A stretch of 64,000 bases of DNA, taken from Perca fluviatilis (taxonomy: Eukaryota > Chordata > Actinopteri > Perciformes > Percidae). This document shows positions 35,363 through 47,943 of this stretch, piece after piece (position 1 is the first letter of the stretch; each line of letters opens with the position of its first letter). The stretch lies in contig NC_053126.1 of NCBI RefSeq assembly GCF_010015445.1, positions 23,183,169 to 23,247,168 of the forward strand, given 5' to 3'. Both the position numbers and the translations under genes were made by a program. A model generated the notes under the pieces. That model did no database searches. It had not been told where the DNA came from and saw only the letters and a list, made by a program, of their open reading frames with translations.

Positions 35363-36162
35363 AACTTATGTATGAAACAGACAATGCCATCATCACACCG
35401 ACTGCAACTGGCAAAGTATGCTGAGGTGTGTATATTGGGACGGTTTTAACTTCCCTCAAAAGCTCTCTTTTGTAATTCTTCACACAACTATACTTGTGTC
35501 ACTTTATTTGAGTACTACACAATGATCGCCTTAAAGAGCAGACTGTCACAACTGCAATAAACATATTTGCCTTTACACTGGAGCATACCAAAGGGGTTAG
35601 GTTTCATCCTCATGTTAAATCATGTCATTTGCTTTTCTTAATCAAGAGTTATTCAAGGTCTAAATCAAGGTTAAAAAAAAATATCCTCCCAGCAGTCAGG
35701 TTTAACCTAAGATGAATGCTTAATGTATGTCAGTGAAGTTCTTGTGGATTGTTTAGATTACTTTAATGAAGACTTAAAACAACACCAGGTACACTGGCAG
35801 AAAAGCTGTAACCAGTTTCCACACATTTAAAGATGTAGTGGCGATAATAATTTCTACTCCTGGAGCACACACTTTCATAGATGCTTCCTAATTATGTTAA
35901 GCTTTTTGAAAATATTGTTTTTACTCCTCTAATTCCACCAAGTGATGAAGCTTTATGTGATTTCCTTTCCCAGCTCCTAGCAGCCTGACGGCCAGTGCCG
36001 TGTGCATCTAGTCTCACTAATGAGGACAACACAGGTGCATGTACTTTACCTAACGAGGACCAACACAGGTGGAGGGAATGAATCTCGTTAAACTCCAGTC
36101 AGCTCTCCATAATCAAGAAACCGTTTCCTCATTCATTCACTCACTCAATATGCCCTGTAGAG

Positions 36163-36914
36163 CAGGGGTCTTCAACGTTTTTTTAAACCAAGGACCCCTT
36201 AACTGAAAGAGAGATGTACCAGGGACCCCCTACTACATATATTGTATACCATTAAGTTGCATATTAAAAATGTGCAGTAGGTAAGACTTATAAAACTAAC
36301 TTTTTGAAACTGACCCTATATTCGAGTAGAACTACATGAAGCAGGTAATAAAAAATAAATAATAATCCGGCTCTCCACTCCCTGTTCACATGCTCCAATC
36401 AGGGCTGGGGGAGGTGTCTAACTGCTTGTCAATTCACACGCATTCATTCTCCCTTGTGGGGGGAGGGGCTTAGGAGACCGTTTGGGCTTTAGCAGAAAGG
36501 GGGTGAGGGACTGAGAAGTTGTCAATGTTGAAATTTTTTGGCTAAGTCCTGGATCTTTGCAATCCTACCTACAGCACCTTTATACTGGGCCTACATGTAG
36601 GGCGGCCTACAGCCTTTATACGTATCTTTTTTTGCTTAGAATACAAAGCTATTAAAATAATAATTGTTGGCATGATTTTATAAATCATCTTTTACATACA
36701 TACATGTGGCACAGTTAATCCTTATTAACTGTATCTGTGGATGGCTGCCTCGGTGACTACCTATAGGCCGGTAAGCAGAGGGGATTTATATTTGCTAATA
36801 ATATGTTGGATTCATCTTAAGACATTTTAATTTTTGAAAAAACTTTCAAAAATTAACAATAATTTGGAGGCCCCCCCTGCAGTGACTCTGAAGACCCCCT
36901 TTTGAAGATCTCTG
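36163..36914. mobile_element. hAT-like non-autonomous element ('CAGGGGTCTTCAA' type)
   Basis: It starts CAGGGGTCTTCAACG and ends TTGAAGATCTCTG, imperfect inverted repeats. Next to the ends it carries GGACCCCTTAACTGAAAGAG, GGGACCCCC and GAAGACCCCC, in the order of a known fish hAT family. The flanking 8-mers (CTGTAGAG and TTATAAAG) agree at only 5 of 8 positions, so it is an old insertion or has shifted ends. Confidence 0.6.
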
Positions 36915-37249
36915 TTATAAAGTGTTTATTAAATAGTGAACTATTTTGGGAATGAACAAACAAGATTTCAGACACTACACCGAACATTTCTCTACATCGT
37001 TGCGTCAGGAGATGCGCCAGATATTTGTGTGACAGAAGCGGCCGCACCAAGCATCATGTAAACAAACCCAAACAAAAATACTTATAATACGTCCTACAAC
37101 AGTTTAAAAAATGTTGTAAAGCTAAGTCACTAACGTGTCAAACATTGGAAATGCTCATACTTAAACGGCTTACATTTATAAACGAAAGCCTTGTCCGTTT
37201 TTTAGTCTTTCGCAGGTCATTCTGAGTCTTCTTCTCCTCCGGTAAACCC

Positions 37250-37445
37250 GACCGCGTTGCATTGTGGTATATGGGAGTAAAATGTAGGGTACATTTGATG
37301 TACACTCACATTAGTTGTGCATTGTGGGTATTATATAGTGGACTATATAGTGAATGAAATTAACTGCTGAGTATTCAAACACCACTACAAAATGGTAAAC
37401 AAATTATATAGTGCACTATATGCATGATAGGGAATGGTTTCGAAC
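37250..37445. repeat. 'ATATAGTGCACTATAT'-type fish repeat
   Basis: CATTGTGGGTATTATATAGT, GGACTATATAGTGAATG and TATATAGTGCACTATATGCA form a short, palindrome-rich segment that I recognise as part of a common fish MITE. The ends were not delimited. Confidence 0.45.
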
Positions 37446-38334
37446 ACACCTACGCAGTTACAAATACGAAGGACACTTTTAAATCTAAGATTAACAATTA
37501 AAGTCACTTTAAGTCAGGATTAACTATTGAAAACCTAATTAAATTAGCTCCTGATCATTGCCAAAAAGAGTAAAGTAAATTAATGGAAACATTAAAAAAA
37601 ATAATCAGGTTAAGCAACATCTGCCTGCATGCTCCACACTGTTGTCATCTATGTCTCATCTAGTCTCTGTCTGATGAAATTTAATCAGCAGGGAGTAAAT
37701 GAATCATTTACTTTTCTCTCATTTTCCTTTTGGCCTCCGACCAGAGGCAGAGCCGAACGGACTGGAGGCTCTCAGAGTGAAGAGAGTAGGCCATCTCTAT
37801 CTGCTTTAAGCAGATTGTGTCCCTGAAGTTTCCCAGCTCTGTGCTCCTCGGCCCCGTGGATACAATGCAATCTGCGCTGCCCCACATTAGATAAGTATCC
37901 TCCAGCTCTCATCCAGGTCACATTGCACCGCAGAGTGCAGCAGGGCTTCCAAGACTCTGCTGCTCAGGTGGAGGAAACACTGCGTACGTGACAAAGAGCC
38001 TGTTGGTCAAAGTGTTTCAGGTCAGCTGTATTACACAATGGTTCCACGTGGATCTTAATCCATCAAAAATGTATCTTTAATTAAAAATGATATACACGTC
38101 TGGCATGATGTCCAGCTCCGACTGGAGGAATGTTTCCCCCTGATTACTGCTCAAAAAATATTGTCTGCATCTGTAAAATTTGCAATAAAATGGATCTTTT
38201 TCTTCACTTTCACATCGCTGATAGCCGTCTGAACACTGAGGCTTTGTCATGGCAGAGGATTAATATCCTGCGCATGAAATGAAACATATTTTAAGATTCT
38301 GTAATATTATTACAAAAAAGCAGAGCTGTGTTAA

Positions 38335-38630
38335 GTTTTTTGAGGTGAGTCCTAGTCACGTCTCAAGTCACTTGCAACCAGGTCCAAATCAAGTCTCAAG
38401 ACAAATCCTGAATCATGTCTAGTTAAGTCTCAAGTCCTTGAGAACAAGTCACAAACAATTTCCAATCAAGTCCCGTCCAGAAAAGTCCAAATCAAGTCTC
38501 AACTATCTTGAAGACAAATCCCAAATCATGTCCAGTCACGTTTCAAGTCCTGTCCAGCAAAGTCCAAATCAAGTCCCAAGTCCTTGATGACAAGTCACAT
38601 TTCATGTCCAAGTCAAGAAATAAGAAAATC
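38335..38630. repeat. 'AAGTCTCAAGTC' minisatellite-like repeat (left part)
   Basis: Words such as CAAGTCTCAAG, AAATCAAGTC, CAGTCACG and CCTTGATGACAAGTC recur irregularly. A matching right part (CAATCAAGTCCCAAGCC and TGTCTTGAGTC) appears at 39653-39720. The repeat seems to have been split by the insertion at 38709-39566. Confidence 0.65.
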
Positions 38631-38716
38631 TGATTTCAGCATTTGAACATTTTGCTTGTATAGCTGTGCTTATATTGTCCACTCAAAGCAGATGCTAAAT
38701 ATTTAAATGGGTGAGG

Positions 38717-38935
38717 CTATTTGCACCCCTGGTACAATTAGCAGTGTATGCTATTTGTACCCTGGTGCAATTAGAAGTGTATGCTATTTGCACCCCTGGT
38801 ACAATTAGCAGTATGCTATTTGTACCCTGGTGCAATTAGAAGTGTATGCTATTTGCACCCCTGGTACAATTAAAAGTGTATGCTATTTGCACCCCTGGCA
38901 CAAATATCAATGTATGCTATTTGCACCCCTGTGCA
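38717..38935. repeat. Tandem array, about seven 31-35-bp units
   Basis: Each unit reads approximately GCTATTTGCACCCCTGGTAC followed by AATTAGCAGTGTAT. Neighbouring units differ by CCCCT/CCCT, GTAC/GTGC and AGCAG/AGAAG. The unit copies the terminal repeat of the surrounding element, so the array probably grew from its own end. Confidence 0.85.
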
Positions 38936-39149
38936 TTTACAGTACCTTGGCATATATTTACACATAGTTATCCATACTACTCATGTATTACACCTTTTTG
39001 GAATATTATCACCCTGACATTCTTACCCTAACCATAACCATCCCACTCCTCTTGCCTAAACCTAACCAACCCAACCAGAGCAGGCATATTCATGAGTCTT
39101 CCCCTACCACCCTGCAATTGCATGCAAATTATCCAATCCAAATTAAGAT

Positions 39150-39218
39150 CACCACACAGGGGAATCGAACTCCAAACTCCCATACCAGAGGCAAGCGCAC
39201 TAACCACTCACCTAGCAG
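39150..39218 (-). repeat. tRNA-like sequence (degenerate), antisense
   Basis: On the minus strand TAGGTGAGTGGTTAGTGCGC resembles a Pol III A box region and GGAGTTCGATTCCCC a B box, about 30 bases apart, as in a tRNA or SINE head. A complete acceptor stem is not evident. It is read as a tRNA-derived piece, not a functional tRNA gene. Confidence 0.5.
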
Positions 39219-42200
39219 TTCTTTCAGGAACTCGAACTACTTTTTACCACTTGGTTACTTCAAGCCTCGGTTGCTAGGTAACCATACTGTATACAAAAAA
39301 ATAGGTACTAACTAACAAACTAACGGTTGTATGCTTTCACTGAAGACAGAAAGCACAACTGTAGTATCCATTTTCCGCTAGAAATTCAATTGTTATAAAC
39401 TTTAGAGACAAAACTTCCCTAATAGTTTCTGCGGTCATGGAAGATGAACGTCCGCCATGATTTCGGTGCACGCGAGCAACGTTTTTTTGTTGTTACGTCA
39501 CAGGGTGTAAATAGCTCAGCTGTGTGGCCGAGGCTATTCGTACCGGGGGTGCAAATAGACACTCCGTATTTAAATATACAAGCTGTGAGGCTCTGAGGAC
39601 CTTATGCTGTCTTATTTATTCTTTTGGTATATTTCATATCGAAGCTCATAACAATCAAGTCCCAAGCCCTCACTTTTGTTACTTAAGCCTGACTGAAATT
39701 TCATGTCTTGAGTCTTTAGTATAAAAAAACAGGAAGACATTTAAAAGATAGAACTAGAATTCAAGTATTGCATCAAAACTAAAACATCCAAATATCGTAA
39801 CATATTTTTTATTGTTACAGGAACGAAACATGTTTGTGGCATAAAGAGTGAGGAATCTAATGTGTCTCACAAAGGTTTTGAGATTCATGTTAAAAAGCCA
39901 CCAGTTTGTTATCAAAAGCTGTTTTAAAATCCCAATATAACTGCTGCATTGAAACTGCTGCATTTAATCAAACAGGGACTGTTTGATAGCATCTTGAATA
40001 ATTTCAAAAACATTGATCTTGTCCATTTTGAAGCTGTGATAGAACAACATGTAGCTGGGTTGAACCTCAGCATGACATTCATTTGTTTATAGAAGGCAAA
40101 GTATAGTAATATTTAATTAAAACTCTTTGAATATGCCTTTCAAATATCACAACCTTTGAGAAAACAATCTCCTTTGTTACAAAGCGCCATGGCTGCCTGC
40201 TTGCCTTAATCAATTAAACGCGTAAGCTTTTAAGCTCATTCCTCTTGATATCTGTGATATGCATAGTAATGACCTCATTACTGGAGGCGTCAGCATTGTG
40301 TTTGGAGAGATTGGATGCAAAACACACTTTTATCATTTGTAATTTATCCTTCAGAGGGGCTGAGGTGAAAAAAAAAAAAAAAACAAATGGGGAGAGCAGA
40401 CTGGGAGACGGCGGCGCCAGAGAAACCAGAAAACTGCGAATCTGAAACCAGTCTGAGTCATTCCAGGCATGAACACACATCCAACCATATGTGGCATCTG
40501 TACAATCTGCCCATGGTAGACTGCAAGGTGTAGGAAAAGTCCCCTTTTTCAAAGACATGTTCTCCCTCTAGGTATAAAACATGTTATCCGCCATCTTGAC
40601 AAAAGCCAGCTGCCAAAAGGAAACTGAAAAGATGACCTTTGTGCAATAGAGATCAGGCCTGGGACGTGCTTTCTTTCAACCTGCACTGTTTCCTTAGACT
40701 TTCAGGATCTCTCTCTGCTGTCAAGGTTTCAGTGTGTGGTTTATCTGTTAAAGGACAATATCCCTGTTTTTATTTGATAATTGGATCGCTCTCTGGCCCG
40801 AGCAGAGCCTTGAATAGAGGCTGGTTTTTTTTCAGAAATGCATACCTTTTTCAGCACAATATTTCAAAATGTAATGCCTTTGGAGGCATTTTTCAGATAA
40901 GCAATTCATGTTTTTTGAAATCTTTCTCCAGCCAACAGACCGAGTGTCGAACAGACGTGTGAAAGGCACTGAGAACAGAGTGGATAAAAAGAAAAAGGAC
41001 ACATCTCTTTATTCAATCTAGTCTTCTGTAATCATAAAGACCCAGTTGCCAGTGCCCTTCAAAAACATTTTCACAGACATGGAAAAGTCCTGATTTTCAA
41101 TTTGAGTTTAATTAAAGTGCAACACACATTGTAATGCTGATGATCCAGACCGCTTTCACCGACACGTCCTCATACACAAACGACAGAAGAGGTTGATTGT
41201 CAATGACTCCCAAAACGACGTTATTTACTGCCAACACGGTGGCCTTTATAAACATGTGACCGTAACATGCACGAGCCACACGTGCAAACTTTAATCATGT
41301 GACCATTCTATTTAATGTAACAGGCACTGTTTTAAACACATAGTTAACATTGTGAAGTGGAACTAGCTATGTTTAGGCTACAAAAATAACATAGTTAGGG
41401 TTAGAAAATCCATCAGGGATTGGCTTATAATGAGTCACGTAAAACTACTAAAATGAGGACGTAACGCGCCGTCATTGAGTTGTTTTCTCGCTTTCACATG
41501 TCAAACAAAAAAAAAACAATTAAGACATTTCACTGCTGGAGATTTGCAGCTGTTTTTCTGATCAGATGATGATCCCATATTTTCTTTTGACATTTGGCAT
41601 TTAGATGCACGTGTTAAATTAGCCACATAATGTATATTCGGGGGAAATTCAATGGCACCTGCTCGATTATGGTTTAATATCAATTTACAGACAAAATGTT
41701 CATACTGAACACATCTGCAAATAACTCATATTAAACACTTGTGCAAAAATTATTCATCGTCAACATGTTTTCGTTTTTCATTCCCACGTTATCGACACTT
41801 GTGACAACTCAGTTTAGACAACTGACGTAGGGGAAACGTGTGATCCAGCCCAGCTTGGAGGAGCAGCCTCAGGACAATGCCGTGTGCAGGCGCTCTCACT
41901 AACGAGGACTAAGCTCGTTTAACTTGATCCAGGACTCCTTTTGTCAAGACAAGTTTATCGTGACACCTTCTAGCCTTTTGATTCTTGATACAAATGTTAA
42001 TCAGGACAAAATGTGCAAAGATTTTTGCAATGTGGAGTAGAAAGAAAAGTACCAGTAAAAGAAATACAATGCTGAGAAACAGACATGAAGCTCAATGTAG
42101 AATTACAGGGTACTAAGAATACACACACGAAATGAATTAATGCAACTAAGAACTAACATGCCACGGAGTATGTTGTAATGCTTCTTCATATAAGCTAAAT

Positions 42201-44278
42201 GCAGAGAAAAGTCAAAAATCAAATAGTCCAAACTAAGATGTTTCAGAAAAATATTTGGAGAAAAATCATTCATCTTAATAACACTTAAACCATTAGCTGA
42301 TATTTTAATTCCTCTACAAATGCTGCTATTTGTTTCAAACTGAACATACGTTTAAAGGAGGAATACTGTTTTCAATGTCAGCCTTTATTGACAACCAGCG
42401 GGAAACGTGACACCTTGGACAGGTTTTTGGCACATTCCAGTCCTGTTAGCACATTCAGGATGTGGAGTGAAGTTTGAGGTATAACCTCAGTGGCACCTGG
42501 TGCAGCATCAGAGTCGACAACCGCGTTCAAAGCTCATCAAGGTTTCCCACTGAGATCATTAGTGAGCTGCCGCTCGCTCCACACAGCAGAAATAAGAGTC
42601 CTTTTAATCAACCAAGAGATTGACCCAGGATAAGTGTGGCCCAAAATGTGACAGCGTGTTTGCATTCAGAATGGTTGTTTGCCACCAGCATGGTCAGGAT
42701 CCATGGAGGTGATTTGGGGGCTTTTTGTCACATGGTGAGCAAAAGAGCAAAGAGGCTTACTTGTAGTTGTTAAGTCCTGTAATGTCCTTTTGACTTCAAT
42801 CAAATTCTTCACAATTTTCTTGAAAAAGCAGCACATTGCTATGTTTTCATTCCCCCAAGAAAAAAATCTTAGACAGTGATGTGATATGTCATTGCTGTTT
42901 GCTGGCATTTCTGTTTAGTGCAAAAAAATATTTTCGCCGCAAAACTCGAGGCAGCTGCTCAAACATTGATGACGCTTAATTTGTCATTATGCCTCATATC
43001 GGTGTATTTCTATGCTTCGAGAAAGAAATGGCATCATTAGTGGGGGACAACATAATCAATCCTAAACCAAGAGGTGAACCATTTCTGACAGATTTCGGAT
43101 GCTTTTCCTATAAAATCTTTAATTCATGCAGAAAGCTCAAATCTTTCATATTATTCCGTAACATAAATCACATCTTTCAATATCTCAACTGTGAGATGAA
43201 ATCTGATTTGTTTTGAAAAATACTTTTCTATTTTCTGTGTATTTGTGAGTATGTACACACTCAGAAGTTTTAACGAATAGTTGAAACAATGTATGGTCCT
43301 AAACGGCTTTGGTTTTCTGCAGTACTTTAGTTTTGGAAATGTATTTATTCAATACTTGCTAAAACTAGAAATGCCGTGGGAACTTTCGATGCCACCATCA
43401 AAACGCAGCAGATTCAAAGCACGAGCACGATAATGTCTCTTTCATGTCAAATTAAAATAAATAAAAGTGCAACCTGCAGATATAGAGAGGAGTGTTTCAA
43501 CTTTTCTCCAGTAAAGGCTTATCTTACAGTGTTTACCCCACGGCGTTGTGTTAATCAGATTCTTCCTTCACTGTTACATCCGTTGTTGTTGTTGTGGTTA
43601 AAGAATCTAAATGTCCTGATCTCACGATCTCCCTGAACACTGCAACAGTCCTGGCGGGCTTGACTGCTGTGCACAGATGGTGTTTCCTCTCTGTGACACT
43701 TCAGGGATCCTTGTTGGCTTGAAAAACGTGTTTGTTCTTTGTGATGGTAGAAAATTCAAGTTCCACCTGCTCTTTCAGCTGCAACCTGACGCATTGAATG
43801 CAGATGAACACGCGGGCTCCTTTATTAACCTCGGCCATTACAAGGTGACAAGTTGAAACTACTGGAGTATGAACGCTGCTGTTGCTTCTAGCACAGTCCA
43901 CTGAAAAAAAATTAACCATTTTAGCAAGTCGATTTTGTGAAAGAATATCGTCTTAAAACAAGTTTAAAAAAAACTAAACAATTGCAATAATAATAATAAT
44001 TAATAATAAAATGAAATCAATCATTCTAGCGAATCTTATGGACATTTCCTTTCTTTAGGTATTTTCTAAAAGACAGCGAGATTTGTTTGGGTCCGGTTCA
44101 GGCAGGTTCCATTAGAATCGAGGAAATCACACTTGATTCTGGAAAATTATGGACAATTTGTATTTAAAAGTGGGGATTTTTGGATTAAGAAAATAGATGT
44201 TGCTCAGTGATAGATTGGAAGTGTTTGGAACGAACTATACATTTTTGTTCCCAAAGTTTTTAAGCCCAAAGCTTTTAA

Positions 44279-44758
44279 AATGGACATATTGTACTACTTT
44301 TCAGATTCATACTTGTATTTGGGTTTCTATTAGAACACATTTATATGCTTTAATGTTCAAAAACACATTATTGCTCATACTGTCTTTCTGAATATATCTG
44401 TATTCACTCTCTGTCTGAAACGCTCTGTTTTAGCGCCTGTCTCTTTAAACCCCCACTCCCGAAAAAGCCCAGTTTACTCTGACTGGTCAGGGTTTACGGG
44501 TTTTCCACATCTGCGTTCTCGCCATCTCTGAACCGTCATTGCAGCCGGGGAATTATTGTAACGCCACTGTAGCAGTACATTCTACCTACATGTATTAGTT
44601 GTGACATCACAACCAAAAAGAAGTGCTGGCGGCTCGTTTAAAGACAATTTCTGAAAACGGGCTATGTGCATTTCTCTGTGGATTGTGTTTATATGGCACC
44701 TTGACCTGCTTTATAATCAATAGACATGAACATCTCAGGTTTTATAACATAGGACCTT
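44279..44758. mobile_element. TTAA-flanked fish MITE
   Basis: TTAA is present at 44275-44278 and 44759-44762. The end sequences (AATGGACATATTG; reverse of right AAGGTCCTATGTT) are a weak inverted repeat. The interior GTCTGAAACGCTCTGTTTTA and GCGCCTGTCTCTTTAA match a repeat that I know to be abundant in fish. It is degenerate at the termini. Confidence 0.6.
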
Positions 44759-47004
44759 TTAAATGTGAGACGTCTACACCTTATGAGCTAATGACCGAGT
44801 CTCTCTATCCCTTATTATGTTAAATTATGCTTTCTAGTAATGCAATAGGTGAGATTGTTGAAAAAGCCAGCACAATAATTAAGTTTTTTATTAAAGGTCT
44901 CACAACCTTTTCAGAGTGTGATTACTTTTTTAGAAAAGGCTCAATGTAGGTGATAAAGGTTTTGTGTGCCCAGAAGCCATGTGAACAGGAACACTCGCTG
45001 CTGTACTCCATCATCGCATATGTTATTTAAATGTATGCATTTGTAAACATTGCACTGGGTAATCCATTGGATTTGTTTTTCTTCAGTTGTAGTTTAGCAT
45101 TTATTTTTGCTTGATTCTTAGTTTTACGCTTTCTTTTTCTCATAATTTATTGAGGGAACACTACTCGTCATACATGTCACTTTGTGTAAAATAAAATGGA
45201 AATGTGGGTATATGAGTACAAGTACCTCAAAACTTCAAAACTGAATGTATGTGCAGTATTTGCATAAAATGTACTTTAGTTACTTTCCACCAAGTGTCAT
45301 CCACGTAATTAATACCCTAAATGTTTTTCAGATTTCTCGTGTAGACTCCTCCTCGGCTTAACGAAAATTTTAGCTACTAAAATGAGGTAAAATGATGCAC
45401 TGAGCAAAGCTCCTGAATAGTGTTCTCCATATACTGTAAACCCATCAGGACAATCCAGACACACAGCTCCATAAATAGACACTCTAACAAAGAGCATTCA
45501 TTCTTTACATATAATTAGGAATAAGTAAAGTGTTCATGAGCATTTCATTAAACAGTATGGTGCATGTTTTACAATTAAATCAGATCTTTTATCATTAAGG
45601 CTCTCTGCTGTACACCAGCCTCTCTGAATCTCCTTCCTGCTGCGAGATGTGCATTTTGAACATTCCAATGAAATGCAAAGTGATTTCACTCTTTGTGAAC
45701 ATTTAAGTCATTAAAGAAATACATCTTTTTCAGGGGATTCCATAACCCACACAGACGCGTCACTCCAAGAGATTTACAGTAGTCCTTTTGTAGGAGACAT
45801 GTTTTCATGGAGGGAATTGCAATTAGCCGAGCAGTCAGTGGGGATCTCGAATGAAAAATCCCAGTTTTGATGAGTTCATTAGATTTCAGGGGAACGTGGT
45901 GCGATGACTGAGGAACCCTTCGGCAAACAACTGGCGTACATGCAGCTTAACAAAACAACACTGGCACCGAGTGATGAAATATATATTTGAAGAGGGATTA
46001 GAGGAGGTTAACACATGCTCTGCTGGGTTTTACGAGATCAGCCAAACACTTCACTGTGCGTTAGAGACTCACATGTGTGCAGTTGACAGAAAGAAAGATG
46101 TCTTCTAAGTGCAGCTTTTGATTGGCTCTCACTCCTTTTACTGTTTGAAGATGACAACCTCTGCTGCTGTAATGTCACTATTCATTCATTTTTTACTTTG
46201 CAGATGACTTTGATGTTCTTGCGTCATGATAAACATGAATTGTGATGATCTGCTAACTGATGTTGCACTTGAAATATTTTTTACTCTGCAGTTATTGTGG
46301 CAATTAAAATGTCACAGGAAGAGAGAAAAAAAGGCTTTAGAACACAGACAGGCAGTACGATGGAGAGCAGAAAGGAAATGAAATTCACTCCGAGAGGCGG
46401 CATATTTAACACTTGACCCCATTATGGAGAGCGAGCACAGAGGTGTGTCTCTGCTTTGCTGGCCTTTGATCCGACGATGTTCATTTCAGAAAATTACATG
46501 ATCCTTAGTTTGTATTCACGGCCTACTTTCTGCTGTGATATCCACACTGTCAAGATCAGACACTGAATTAATAACTCACATACTTATTAAATCTCTACTC
46601 TCTGCTTTCTCCTATATTACGGGTTTTCTTTTCCAAGATTATTTCTTAAATGTTGCCTCAACTCTTATTCAAAACTATAAACTTATTTTAACTAGTTTCA
46701 TCCCTTCACTGATTCTATGAACATTAGTTAAATTTGTTCCCTTGCTTATGAAAAATAATCAGTCACAATTGTTAAAACTGAAACTAAGCTAAGAAAATAA
46801 GGTTTAAAAACTAGGACTATGTTTTACAAGTTTTCGATCTGAAACTTTATATTAAACATTATATTTTATATTGTTATGCAGTGATGTTAGAAATCTTCCA
46901 TTAAATTCTCCTTTTTAGCTCTGTTTTGGTCTTCACTAACTCCTGAAAGAAATATCTGGCTTTTAAGTGGCTAAATGCTCTGTTATGTTCACCAGCTATT
47001 CTCT

Positions 47005-47345
47005 ATAAGGCCTCATTTCCACGGCATGGTTTGACTCAACTCACTTTTGGTACCAGGTGCTCTTCTTGATGTTATTTTTATCCACTACAGATAGTAGGCT
47101 ACCCCCTCAGTGTAGGCAAGATTCTCAGCTTATCATGAGACATTGCGACACTCGCTGGAAAATGGCGGGTTTGTGCAGGAAGTCCCATGTTGCCCTAGTG
47201 TTGGTTCTCTCTGACCAATCAGTGGTCTGCAGTGTTTTATCTCCACCTTCTAGTATCGGCTTGGCTCACTTGGAACCACAATGAGGTGGTACCCAAAAAA
47301 GTACCAGGTACTACCCAGAACTTTTGCTAATGGAAAACCAAGTCG
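47005..47345. mobile_element. Probable MITE remnant ('GGTACCAGGT' repeats)
   Basis: Left GGCCTCATTTCCACGGCATG and TTTTGGTACCAGGT oppose right AAGTACCAGGTACTACCCAG and CTAATGGAAAACCAAG. The GGTACCAGGT/ACCTGGTAC halves are inverted. Similar 'first and last' segments bound fish MITEs, but the terminal match is poor. Confidence 0.4.
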
Positions 47346-47924
47346 CTCCATACACCGGAGGGAAACTGCAGAGTCGGGTGGTAATTCTCTGAGTTTCTCA
47401 CCATGAGCGATTCTTTCAACATTACAGTCTTCAGATCTATTTGTTGATATACAAATATTGATTAGTGCAGGTTGAAATCATCTATCACATTTGTGTGTAG
47501 GCTATATTTGCTCGTAGGAAATCAAACGCATCTTTACTGTCTTGAGAAGGGTAAGCATGCTGACCTGTATGTGGTACCCATGGCAACATAGCTTTTGTTA
47601 ATGAAGTTGCCTGTAGTGTGTAGGGCTGGAGGGAGGTTAGATATGATGCACACACATGGAGTGATGTGGACATAAGCCTTGTATGTCCTGTGCATGCTAA
47701 TGTCTGTCCTCGGCTGGAGACGCTGAGCCACCCTGAGACTTTCTCCCTCCGTCTGTTGACAAGCTTCCTGTCAGGAGTGGCTGTCAGATTCTTGTAAAGC
47801 CAAGGACTCAAGAGTGTAAAATAAAAAGGTGGGGAGGTGAGGACGGTTCCCTGAACACTGCTGGAGAAAATAAATGCTTTATGGTCGGATAGTTTTAGGT
47901 TGTTTGTGACTGGATTTACCTGGT

Positions 47925-47943
47925 CGGGGGGAGGGGGGGGGGA
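47925..47943. repeat. G-rich tract
   Basis: A nearly pure G run (GGGGGGAGGGGGGGGG) could form a quadruplex. It lies in otherwise unremarkable intronic sequence. Confidence 0.9.

Larger units (their letters stand above)
38709..39566. mobile_element. Nested transposon with 9-bp duplication and internal tandem repeats
   Basis: TATTTAAAT lies exactly on both sides (38700-38708 and 39567-39575). The ends are inverted repeats: the left reads GGCTATTTGCACCCCTGGTA and the reverse of the right reads GTCTATTTGCACCCCCGGTA. The left third is a tandem array of about seven 31-35-bp units, each with CTATTTG-ACCCTGG-ACAATTA-AGTGTATG. A tRNA-like sequence lies antisense at about 39150-39218. No transposase is seen. 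Confidence 0.75.

Noticed and set aside
38717..38935. Regular repeat array considered as a CRISPR
   Set aside because: Units are directly abutting without unique spacers, and the host is a vertebrate.
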